Assembly: GCF_004323185.1 (NCBI RefSeq)
Contig: NZ_NAPS01000001.1
Coordinates: 1,856,748 to 1,918,741 of the forward strand
Length of the DNA: 61,994 bases
Source of the DNA: Westiellopsis prolifica IICB1
Lineage (GTDB): Bacteria; Cyanobacteriota; Cyanobacteriia; Cyanobacteriales; Nostocaceae
Direction: 5' to 3'
Shown here: piece by piece, positions 55,002-61,994 of the stretch
Layout of the letters: each line of letters opens with the position of its first letter
How positions within the stretch are numbered: the stretch's first letter is position 1
Translations under genes and position numbers: made by a program
Notes under the pieces: model-generated
Told to the model about the DNA's origin: nothing
Seen by the model: only the letters and a program-made list of their open reading frames with translations
Databases searched by the model: none

Positions 55002-55775
55002 TTAACTTAACTTCAAAGGTAAACCATCTTGAAAGACTAACAATTCCCCCGGTTTGATGGGTGTCCAAACTTCATTATCGGTGAGGGGAGTCGTAGCAAT
55101 CACAGCAACGCGATCGCTTGGAGTTGTCAATTCACTAAAATCTACTGTTACGTCTTGATCAATCAGGTGAGCAGCAGCAAAAGGAGCTTGTCTGACTATA
55201 TAGCAAAGTTTTGTAGAACAGTGAGTAAAAAAGTATTCGCCATCTGATAACAAGTAATTAAAACTACCCTTTTGCGAAATATGATCCGTGATATCTTTCA
55301 ACACAGGATATATTTTTTCCAAAGAGGGTCTACCTTCAGGAAAAGCTTGACGTATGGTTTCTAAAATCAAGCAAAAAGCTTTTTCACTATCAGTATTGCC
55401 TACAGCTTGATAATATTGCATACCCGTAGGATTAAATTCTGGTAAATCACCATTGTGAGCAAATACCCAATATCGTCCCCACAGTTCCCGACGAAAGGGA
55501 TGGCAATTTTCGAGAACAATTTCACCTTGAGTTGCTTTGCGAATATGGGCTATGACATGGGTGGAATGAATCGGATAGCATCGGACTAATTCTGCTATGG
55601 GAGAATTAATCGAGGGTTTAGCATCAATAAACATTCGACACCCTTTACCCTCAAAAAAAGCAATACCCCAGCCATCACGATGATCATCAGTTTTTCCTCC
55701 CCGTGCCGCAAAACCTTCAAAAGAAAAGCAAATATCTGTGGGAGTATTGCAACTCATTCCTAACAGTTGACACAT
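55002..55775 (-). CDS. Class II glutamine amidotransferase (YafJ-like)
   Basis: This 257-residue protein starts MCQLLGMSCNTPTD; Cys2 becomes the N-terminal nucleophile after loss of Met. HRDGWGIAFF, HIRKATQGE and the PFRRELWGRYWVFAHNGDL region make up the glutaminase active site. It resembles YafJ/EgtC-type stand-alone amidotransferases without a synthase domain. The function is not known from sequence. Its last 30 codons are duplicated at 53938. Confidence 0.83.
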   Translation of the reverse strand: MCQLLGMSCNTPTDICFSFEGFAARGGKTDDHRDGWGIAFFEGKGCRMFIDAKPSINSPIAELVRCYPIHSTHVIAHIRKATQGEIVLENCHPFRRELWGRYWVFAHNGDLPEFNPTGMQYYQAVGNTDSEKAFCLILETIRQAFPEGRPSLEKIYPVLKDITDHISQKGSFNYLLSDGEYFFTHCSTKLCYIVRQAPFAAAHLIDQDVTVDFSELTTPSDRVAVIATTPLTDNEVWTPIKPGELLVFQDGLPLKLS

Positions 55776-56218
55776 GGCGTATTTATGGACTCAACCTGTT
55801 TGAAAATAGGATAATGCAAACTGCCGGGGCTAAATCTGAAGCTTTTCTTACTTTCTGCTAGTGATTGGAGCAAATTGACCAACTGGTTTTTTGATCTATC
55901 GCGCTTGGGTTTAAACCCTTAGCTAATAGTACAAGTCGTCTGAAGACAACTCAAATCAATCAAACAGTCTGCTTTAAGCCAATACGGTTCGGATAAGACA
56001 AATCGATTGGTATCTAAACCCTGTAGAGACGTGCCATGGCACGTCTCTACATGCCCAAATCATGACGAAAAATTCTTAACCGAACCGTATTGTGCTTTAA
56101 GCAGACTTTTACTATGAGACTGCGATTTCAATCGCAGGCTGAACATTTGGGATGCTCCCCAACAACAGGGGCGGCTAAAGACGCAGAGATTGAAGCTTGC
56201 TTGATCACCAACAACCAA
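55776..56218. other. Gap with a MITE-like element
   Basis: No gene was seen. The element at 55981-56091 occupies a quarter of the gap; the rest shows no feature I can support. Confidence 0.45.
55981..56091. mobile_element. 111-bp MITE-like element with 10-bp direct repeats
   Basis: Terminal inverted repeat AATACGGTTCGG (left) pairs with CCGAACCGTATT (right). The 10-bp sequence TGCTTTAAGC flanks it at 55970-55979 and again at 56093-56102. It contains the TGTAGAGACGTGCCATGGCA palindrome (56022-56051). This is the pattern of a non-autonomous transposon with target duplication. Confidence 0.83.
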
Positions 56219-57139
56219 CTAATGAAGAATTGTTTCTAGAGCTGGTTTCAAATCAGGATATTGAAAATTAAAGCCACTTTCGAGGGTGCGTTTAGGAAGG
56301 ACTTTTTGCCCTTCTAAAACGACTACAGCTCCGTCTCCCAAAAGTGCTTCTATGGCAAAATTAGGAACAGGCAGCCAGGAAGGACGATGCATAACTTTCC
56401 CCATGCTTGTAGATAATTCTGACATCCGAATCGGATGAGGAGCAGTAGCATTATATACGCCTGACATTTCTGACTTAGTTAAAGCTTGGATAATCAACTT
56501 GACTAAATCATTTATGTGAATCCATGAAAACCACTGTTTACCGCTACCAATAGGGCCACCAGCAAAAAGTTTGAAGGGTGTAATCATCTTACCCAAAGCT
56601 CCACCCAGACCCAAAACTATCCCGAATCGTAGAATTACGAGTCTGACACCAGCTTCTGTAACTTTTGTTGCTTCTGCTTCCCAAGCTTGACAAACTTGGG
56701 CGAGAAAATCGTTACCAGATGGGCTTGTTTCATCGAAAGTAGCAGTTTCGCTAGTACCGTAATAACCGATTGCAGAGGCGTTAACTAGAACACTAGGTTT
56801 AGGGTTAGCCTTGGTTATTGCTTCCACGATTTTTTGAGTAGTTAGTTGACGGCTATTAAGAATTTCTTGTTTTCGTTGTCGTGTCCAGCGTCCCTCACCA
56901 ATGGGTTCGCCAGTCAAATTAACTATACCATCACATGTGGCGATCGCTTCTTGCCAACTACCAGAGATTGTCGGTGTATAAGCAATTATTTCCACATTCG
57001 GAAAAGCTTGGCTGGGAAAAACTTTTTGGGCGTGAGCGATATTACGAGTTAAAACCAATACTCTATTACCATCTTTGTGGAGTTGTTCTACCAAGCGACT
57101 ACCGACAAATCCTGTTGCACCACTTACTGCTACTTTCAT
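56219..57139 (-). CDS. TIGR01777-type NAD-dependent epimerase (cyanobacterial SulA-like)
   Basis: This 306-residue protein starts MKVAVSGATGFVGSRLVEQL (GxxGFVG) and has VNLTGEPIGEGRWTRQRKQEIL and ILRFGIVLGLGGALGKMITPF, hallmarks of the TIGR01777/YfcH group. The end has VLEGQKVLPKRTLESGFNFQYPDL. A cyanobacterial and plant relative was reported as a cell-division factor (SulA); catalysis is not known. Start ATG57139. Confidence 0.82.
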   Translation of the reverse strand: MKVAVSGATGFVGSRLVEQLHKDGNRVLVLTRNIAHAQKVFPSQAFPNVEIIAYTPTISGSWQEAIATCDGIVNLTGEPIGEGRWTRQRKQEILNSRQLTTQKIVEAITKANPKPSVLVNASAIGYYGTSETATFDETSPSGNDFLAQVCQAWEAEATKVTEAGVRLVILRFGIVLGLGGALGKMITPFKLFAGGPIGSGKQWFSWIHINDLVKLIIQALTKSEMSGVYNATAPHPIRMSELSTSMGKVMHRPSWLPVPNFAIEALLGDGAVVVLEGQKVLPKRTLESGFNFQYPDLKPALETILH

Positions 57140-57250
57140 GATTTAACCTCTATCAATCCTTATTTTAAAGTTTTTTATTCACCTGAAATCAGGATCTGGC
57201 AGATTGAAAACAACCAGCAACTACTTAATCCAATTTAAAAATTGTTTGAC

Positions 57251-57362
57251 ACTGGTGGTCTGTCCTATTAATTTTGCTGGGCTGCAAGATCCCCGACTTT
57301 TTTCAAAAGTCGGGGATCTGTCTCCTCGTAACCCCTCAGAATTTATGCGACAGACCACTAGT
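57251..57362. mobile_element. 112-bp element with TGGTCTGTC inverted ends
   Basis: ACTGGTGGTCTGTC (57251-57264) pairs with GACAGACCACTAGT (57349-57362), 13 of 14 bases. Between them lies the AGATCCCCGACTTTT hairpin (57287-57319). It is MITE-like; the nearby ends of neighbouring genes are not affected. Confidence 0.78.
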
Positions 57363-57484
57363 CCAGATACACAACCTAATTCCCAATCCAAAATCTAAAA
57401 TCCAAAATCCAAAATCGTATAACTTGCGTTTAAGATGGTTCGATATTATAGGATGGACTGAGTGTTACAAGGCTTGGGGCTATT

Positions 57485-57832
57485 ATGGCTCGCTATACCT
57501 GTTCGTTTATTCTTTCTATTGATATTAACCATCTCCAGCCGTTACTTATAGAACTGCTGCAAGACTGCAACCTGGATATACAGTACTATACATTGGATTA
57601 CATCATGGCACGTGAAATAGTCGGTACTGTTTCTTACTCCAAAATGGTGACAGTAGAGGTACTGATTGATAAAAGCACAGCTACGGAAACTGAAACCAGA
57701 ATGAGTATTGTGATTAAAAACCAGGAACTACCACTCCAGTTAGATAATCACTGTCGGCAGGTATTTGAGTATATTAAGCAAGCAATTGAAGACAACCGTA
57801 ATTGGCATTTGATTCAAAGCCTTGCAGGATAA
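57485..57832 (+). CDS. Small protein of unknown function
   Basis: This 115-residue protein opens MARYTCSFILSIDINHLQPLL and has mixed alpha/beta character (DYIMAREIVGTVSYSKMVTVEVLIDK), ending in a helical stretch (HCRQVFEYIKQAIEDNRNW). No signal peptide or membrane segment was seen. The family is not known to me, but the well-behaved reading frame and start support a real gene. Confidence 0.65.
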   Translation: MARYTCSFILSIDINHLQPLLIELLQDCNLDIQYYTLDYIMAREIVGTVSYSKMVTVEVLIDKSTATETETRMSIVIKNQELPLQLDNHCRQVFEYIKQAIEDNRNWHLIQSLAG

Positions 57833-57909
57833 TTAAAAATACTTGTAACCAAGGGCATCTGCTACAGCTAGCTTTGTGCCAAGCTAGCTTATAGACAAAT
57901 TTGACTAAA

Positions 57910-58413
57910 TTAATCTTCTAAATCTTCTGCCATGCCAGGGTTAATCAGTGTAATATCATACTCGCTGGCATCAATCTGACCAGGTGGTACTGTATCACGT
58001 TTTAACAGATAATAAATGGCACGTACTTGAGGGCCAAAAACAACTTCGTCTTCATTTTTAAGGTCATAGGCTGACAGCTTGCGCCCATTAATCATCAGAC
58101 CATTAGAGCTAGGCTTCCCTCTGGCGTCGCCATCAATAATTCGATAATAATGACTGTTGGTGCGATCGTTTCTGGGTAATCTTACTAATGTGGCGTGACG
58201 GCGTGAGACGAATTGTGAAACTAAACGAATATCACATTCTCGATCTCGACCAATAGAATAAATGGGACGCTCTAGAGTGAATTCCTTACGCCCTTGATCG
58301 TCTTCCACAATCAGTATATGGCTTTCATGGTTTTCTGCTGCCATTGACAAATCGTTACTATAATCGGTTGAAGTCTTATTAATTAAGAATTGTTTAGAAT
58401 CGTTTTCTGCCAT
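57910..58413 (-). CDS. FHA-domain protein
   Basis: This 167-residue protein starts at ATG58413. A forkhead-associated domain follows from about residue 35: FTLERPIYSIGRDRECDIRLVSQFVSRRHATLV, with the Gly-Arg and Ser-Arg-Arg-His signature residues, then SSNGLMINGRKL. FHA domains bind phosphothreonine peptides, so it should take part in Ser/Thr kinase signalling. The TTG at 58461 would add 16 residues. Confidence 0.85.
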   Translation of the reverse strand: MAENDSKQFLINKTSTDYSNDLSMAAENHESHILIVEDDQGRKEFTLERPIYSIGRDRECDIRLVSQFVSRRHATLVRLPRNDRTNSHYYRIIDGDARGKPSSNGLMINGRKLSAYDLKNEDEVVFGPQVRAIYYLLKRDTVPPGQIDASEYDITLINPGMAEDLED

Positions 58414-58731
58414 TCTCTCAACCAGAGTCTGTGCTACTTCATGGTAATAACTAAGAATCAAACAACAATGTAATGTTTTACCCCTTAGTATCTTTAGTAT
58501 CTACAGTTGCCTTTACTGGCGCTCTGGAAACAGAGTCAAGGATTTTGTGAGATTTTCTAAATAGTGACTATCGATTTAGTTTAACCTGAGACGGGCAGAA
58601 CGGATATTCACTCTTTTAAAATATTAAGGCTAAATATCCTACAAAAAATTAGATGGGATGCATGAAAGCCACTGACTTTAAGAATTTTGGTAAACCTCTC
58701 CTCGGTGCAGAGAGGTTTTGATATTTTTGTA
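58414..58731. other. Gap between the FHA and copper ATPase genes
   Basis: No gene is seen. A terminator-like hairpin lies at 58692-58718. The FHA promoter should be near 58450-58560. Confidence 0.4.
58692..58718. terminator. AAACCTCTC/GAGAGGTTT hairpin after the copper ATPase gene
   Basis: A perfect 9-bp stem with a 9-base loop, 14 bases downstream of the ATPase stop on the minus strand, with T-rich sequence on the plus-strand side. It may work as a terminator. Confidence 0.7.
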
Positions 58732-61272
58732 TTAGCGATGAGTAAATCGCCGTAGTAGTAGGGAATTGGTAACGACACTAACCGAGCTAAAAGCCATTAA
58801 AGCCGCAGCGCTAGCAGGACTGAGGACAAAATGGAAACTGGGTAATAGGACACCAGCCGCTAAAGGAATTCCCAATGTGTTATACGCAAAAGCCCAAAAC
58901 AAATTTTGGCGAATTTTGTTGAAAGTGACCCGACTCAGTTGAATTGATTCTACTACATCAGTTAGACAATTTCGCATCAAGACAATATCAGCCGTTTCGA
59001 TCGCCACATCTGTACCTGTGTGTAAGGCAATACCAATATCTGCTTGAGACAAAGCCGGAGCATCGTTGATACCATCTCCTACCATTGCGACTATGGATTT
59101 GGGATTGGCAGTTGTTTGACTGTCCCGATTTTGAAGAGATTGTATAACATTTGCTTTCTTGGCTGGAGGTACACCCGCCATGACATCAGCAGTATCTAGT
59201 CCTAATTGGTTGGCAATTGCGATCGCAGCGGCTGGTGTATCACCACTCAGAAGCATAACTCGCAACCCCATCTGCCGCAATTTGTCTACAGCTGCTTTTG
59301 CATCTGGTCTGAGGGTGTCTTGAATCGCAATCAGTCCGGCGACTGTTCCAGCAATTGCCACTGCTACAACAGTTTTACCATCCTCTGCTAACGTCTCTGC
59401 CTGCTTATGTAAATTTTCATCAACAGTAATTCCATGCCAACTCAACCAATCCCAATTTCCCAACAGTACTAAATTGCCTTCGACCACAGCAGAAACACCA
59501 AGTCCCGGTTCTGTATGAAATTCAGTAGCTGGTGGAATCGCTAACTCTTGCTGCTGTGCTTGGTTACGAATTGCTGTCGCTAGAGGATGACAAGTACCAC
59601 TTTCGACCGCAGCTGCGAGTTGTAAGAGGTATTGGGGATCGGGGATTCTCCAGAGGAGACGCTTCGCGAACGGGGATCGGGGATCGGGAAGAGACTTGTT
59701 AAATAATTCTCCTTGTCCCCCTTGTCTCCCTTGTCCTCCTTGTCCTTCCAGCACAACACAATCCGTTACTGTTGGATTACCAGTTGTCAGCGTACCTGTT
59801 TTATCAAAAACAATGGTATCCATCTGGTGGACTTTTTCTAAAACATCACCGCCTTTGATTAATAAACCACGTTCGGCAGCGATCGCAGTTCCAATCAAAA
59901 GCGCTGTAGGTGTGGCTAATCCCAAAGCACAAGGACAAGATACCACCATCACCGCAATTGCTAATTTCAAGCTGACTAATAGCGGAGAGTGATAAGTGGG
60001 TACAGCTACACTACTAGAGTGATGAGCCATATCTACCATATCCATGCCAGGGGACATGGTGACATCTTGCCAAATATGAGTGCCAATAAAATACCAAAAC
60101 AAAAATGTCAATACAGCCGTCGCGAGTACACCGTAGGTAAAGTATCCAGCGACTGTATCTGCTAATTTCTGTACGGGTGCTTTTCGAGTTTGTGCTGCTT
60201 CCACTAGGGCAACAATTTGTGCCAAAGTAGTATCGCTACCTGTGCGGGTTGCTTCAATTGCGATCGCTCCTGACTGGTTGAGTGTTCCAGCTGTGACTGT
60301 ATCTTGTCTTTGCTTCAGCACTGGTACAGCTTCCCCAGTCAGCATTGATTCATCAACAGTTGTTTGACCATCTATCACAACGCCATCAACTGGAATTTTG
60401 TCTCCTGGTAGAACTTGTAACCATTCACCTACACGTACTTGTTCCGCAGGAATTTCTATAATCTCGCTCATGGAAGGTTGTACAGACGCGCCAGGACGGT
60501 TTTCTACAGCCCTTTTGGGAATCAATCTTGCTACCTGAGGCTGGAGATCAAGTAAGTTTTTAAATGCAGCGGTAACTCGACCTCTTGCTTGTTTTTCTAA
60601 TGTTCTTCCCAATAAAATAAAGCCCAACATCATCACAGGCTCATCAAAGAAGCATTCCCAACCAAGCTGAGGAAACAACAGAGCAACCAAACTAGCTGTG
60701 TAGGCGATTAGCGTCCCCAAGCCGACGAGAGTATTCATATTGGGTGTATTCCGTCGCCAACTCACCCAGCCATCTACCAAAATTGAGCGGCCAGGAATGA
60801 GTAGCGCTACCGTTGCTAATCCACAGTGAAACCAGATGTTATGCAAAACAGGTAGCACAATGCCACCAATGTTACCAAAGTGTCCGATAGTTGACAGCAC
60901 CAGCAATAATCCAGCAATTATCAACTGTTTACGTGCAGACTCAATCTCTTGGCGCTGTCGTTCTGCTGGATCTATCTTGCCTTGATTTTCATCGCTGAAT
61001 TTCCCACTTGCTTGCCTAAGTTGAGACGGAAATCCCGCCGACGTTAATTGCTGTGCTAGTGCATCTGCATCTACCACACCAGTTTCTAGCTCTATGACAG
61101 CAATTTCTGTTGCCAAATTTACACTAGCACTCTTAACTCCAGGAGATTGAATTAGCTGTCGTTCAACAGCCTTTACACAGCCACCACACTTCATACCTCC
61201 AACATCTAAGATGATTTTCTCAGTTACGGGAGATGATTCTGAGGAAAGGTTAGTTTTTGGGACAAGTTGCAT
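58732..61272 (-). CDS. Copper-type P1B ATPase (CtaA/PacS-like)
   Basis: This 846-residue copper ATPase has an N-terminal heavy-metal domain (VGGMKCGGCVKAV, CxxC at about 29-32) and membrane helices. The CPC metal site is in SCPCALGLATPTALL (near 445), the phosphorylation motif is DKTGTLT (near 488), and a GDGINDAPALSQ hinge lies near 732. It moves Cu(I) across the cytoplasmic or thylakoid membrane. Residues about 509-546 are a repeat-encoded insertion (EGQGGQGRQGGQGE then FAKRLLWRIPDPQ), between the phosphorylation site and the nucleotide-binding part. Start ATG61272. CtaA or PacS cannot be told apart by eye. Confidence 0.88.
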   Translation of the reverse strand: MQLVPKTNLSSESSPVTEKIILDVGGMKCGGCVKAVERQLIQSPGVKSASVNLATEIAVIELETGVVDADALAQQLTSAGFPSQLRQASGKFSDENQGKIDPAERQRQEIESARKQLIIAGLLLVLSTIGHFGNIGGIVLPVLHNIWFHCGLATVALLIPGRSILVDGWVSWRRNTPNMNTLVGLGTLIAYTASLVALLFPQLGWECFFDEPVMMLGFILLGRTLEKQARGRVTAAFKNLLDLQPQVARLIPKRAVENRPGASVQPSMSEIIEIPAEQVRVGEWLQVLPGDKIPVDGVVIDGQTTVDESMLTGEAVPVLKQRQDTVTAGTLNQSGAIAIEATRTGSDTTLAQIVALVEAAQTRKAPVQKLADTVAGYFTYGVLATAVLTFLFWYFIGTHIWQDVTMSPGMDMVDMAHHSSSVAVPTYHSPLLVSLKLAIAVMVVSCPCALGLATPTALLIGTAIAAERGLLIKGGDVLEKVHQMDTIVFDKTGTLTTGNPTVTDCVVLEGQGGQGRQGGQGELFNKSLPDPRSPFAKRLLWRIPDPQYLLQLAAAVESGTCHPLATAIRNQAQQQELAIPPATEFHTEPGLGVSAVVEGNLVLLGNWDWLSWHGITVDENLHKQAETLAEDGKTVVAVAIAGTVAGLIAIQDTLRPDAKAAVDKLRQMGLRVMLLSGDTPAAAIAIANQLGLDTADVMAGVPPAKKANVIQSLQNRDSQTTANPKSIVAMVGDGINDAPALSQADIGIALHTGTDVAIETADIVLMRNCLTDVVESIQLSRVTFNKIRQNLFWAFAYNTLGIPLAAGVLLPSFHFVLSPASAAALMAFSSVSVVTNSLLLRRFTHR
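59634..59745 (-). repeat. Repeat block inside the copper ATPase gene
   Basis: GGGGATCGGGGATTC, GAGACGCTTCGCGAACGG and CTTGTCCCCCTTGTCTCCC units lie in frame. They add about 38 residues to the nucleotide-binding part without a stop. Confidence 0.8.
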
Positions 61273-61616
61273 GAAATAAATTTGAATTTGTTACGAAACG
61301 TCAACGTCTTAAAGACTTCTTGCAAAATTCAGGAAAAAGTTCAGTTGTCAAGGGTAAGAGTTATTAAGAATTAAGAAGTCTTTTCCTTTTACCTTTTCCA
61401 ATAAGAGTATCTATAACTCTTGTGCAATAAGTCTAAAAGTACGGCTAAACCGCACCTCTATTTCGAGAGTAGGCGAAATTCGCAACAACGACTTGTTGTC
61501 AAAAATATGAAGTTTTATTAAGTTGATGACCAAGCCACTTTGGGGCGGGTGTGTAAGGCTAATATAGCCTCAATATTGACTGTGTAAGATTTATTAATTT
61601 CTGAATGGGGATTCCC
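61273..61616. other. Gap upstream of the copper ATPase gene
   Basis: No gene is seen. It is A/T rich and should hold the promoter. An AAGGGTAAGAGTTATTAAGA / TCTTTTCCTTTTACC stretch shows no clear metal-regulator operator. Confidence 0.4.
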
Positions 61617-61832
61617 CTACACTTTTACACCCCTATTTCTTGACTCAGCCAATTGTTTTTGACTCCAGCGCAGATATGTCCAATAGATGATGACAGCGAA
61701 CTGTGTTGGCATTAAAGCAATTTGACTTCTGAAAAAAGGATTTATATCTAAATTAGATATAGTAGTAAAATATACCAATCCGAAGAAAGCAAAAAATACT
61801 AAAGAAATATACTTACGTTTGATAATTATCAT
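61617..61832 (-). CDS. Small membrane protein of unknown function
   Basis: The ATG at 61832 gives 71 residues: a Lys/Arg-rich start (MIIIKRKY), one transmembrane stretch (ISLVFFAFFGLVYFTTI) and a second, less hydrophobic one (RSQIALMPTQFAVIIYWTYL), ending in a basic tail (RWSQKQLAESRNRGVKV). The frame reads upstream to 61970, but that part is Pro-rich sequence made of GGGGATTGGGGA repeats and is not considered coding. The family is unknown. Confidence 0.65.
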   Translation of the reverse strand: MIIIKRKYISLVFFAFFGLVYFTTISNLDINPFFRSQIALMPTQFAVIIYWTYLRWSQKQLAESRNRGVKV

Positions 61833-61994
61833 ATCTGTAGGTAGAGGGAATTGGGGATCGGGGATCGGGGAATGGGGATTGGGGATTGGGGAAGGTAGGG
61901 GTCCCCTTTGGGGATAAGGGGAAGGTAGGGAGGGGTCCCCTCTGGGGAACTCCGGCCCCCACTCCCCCAAGGGAGTGGGGATTAGGGGCGAAGG
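61833..61994. repeat. GGGGATCGGGG / GGGAAGGTAGGG repeats at the right edge
   Basis: GGGGATCGGGGATCGG, GGGGATTGGGGATTGG and GGGTCCCCTCTGGGG units fill the end of the window. No gene can be supported here. Confidence 0.75.

Noticed and set aside
61833-61970. N-terminal Pro-rich extension of the small membrane protein
   Set aside because: Made of GGGGATTGG repeats; ATG61832 gives a natural start with a basic-hydrophobic N-terminus.

Overview
The window comes from the chromosome of a filamentous, heterocyst-forming cyanobacterium (Nostocales type). The evidence is many GCGATCGC (HIP1) octamers, AT-rich DNA full of short palindromic and C-rich repeats, a heterocyst glycolipid (hgl) synthase cluster, an hgdB-hgdC-hgdA exporter/epimerase cluster and cyanobacterial-type minC-minD-minE. 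Gene names come from recognising families and gene order from the protein sequences; no database search was possible.

Layout. (1) 1-11003, minus strand: hglE, a Ser-rich membrane protein, hglD and hglC (cut by the left edge) form a polyketide/PUFA-synthase-like assembly for the heterocyst glycolipid aglycone. (2) 11273-13668: a small unknown protein and a ParB/degenerate methylase fusion. (3) 14491-21392, plus strand: hgdB, hgdC, hgdA, a DUF2141 protein, a GT2 glycosyltransferase and a GT4 glycosyltransferase (probable hglT). These would glycosylate the hgl product and export it into the laminated layer of the heterocyst envelope. (4) 21657-26083: a TPR lipoprotein-like/secreted protein, a short-chain dehydrogenase stub, hicA-hicB, tRNA-Thr, tRNA-Tyr and an ABC exporter. 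(5) 26212-35611, minus strand: the most unusual locus. A membrane protein, a tubulin/FtsZ-like GTPase, a broken trypsin-iSTAND gene, a MoxR AAA+ ATPase, a vWA protein and a giant protein with an Hsp70/actin-like ATPase domain lie together, and an ISH3-like insertion sequence with a 5-bp target duplication sits just upstream. (6) 37583-45035: a conservon-like signalling group with PATAN/DUF4388, a CvnD-like GTPase, Roadblock, a Cys-rich protein, a protoglobin and a second PATAN/DUF4388. (7) 45322-50158: minE, minD, minC, a four-carbon acid sugar kinase and a membrane coiled-coil protein. (8) 50651-57139: a NACHT-pentapeptide gene split by an in-frame stop, a DJ-1/PfpI protein flanked by duplicated amidotransferase sequence, a class II amidotransferase and a TIGR01777 epimerase. 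(9) 57485-61832: a small conserved protein, an FHA protein, a copper P-type ATPase and a small membrane protein.

Two themes cross the window. Short repeats have entered protein-coding genes in frame (hglC, hglE, the copper ATPase, the NACHT gene), where they form extra linkers. Accessory conflict or mobile genes (iSTAND protease, transposase, NACHT) are each cut by one in-frame TAA, while the core heterocyst and cell-division genes are intact.
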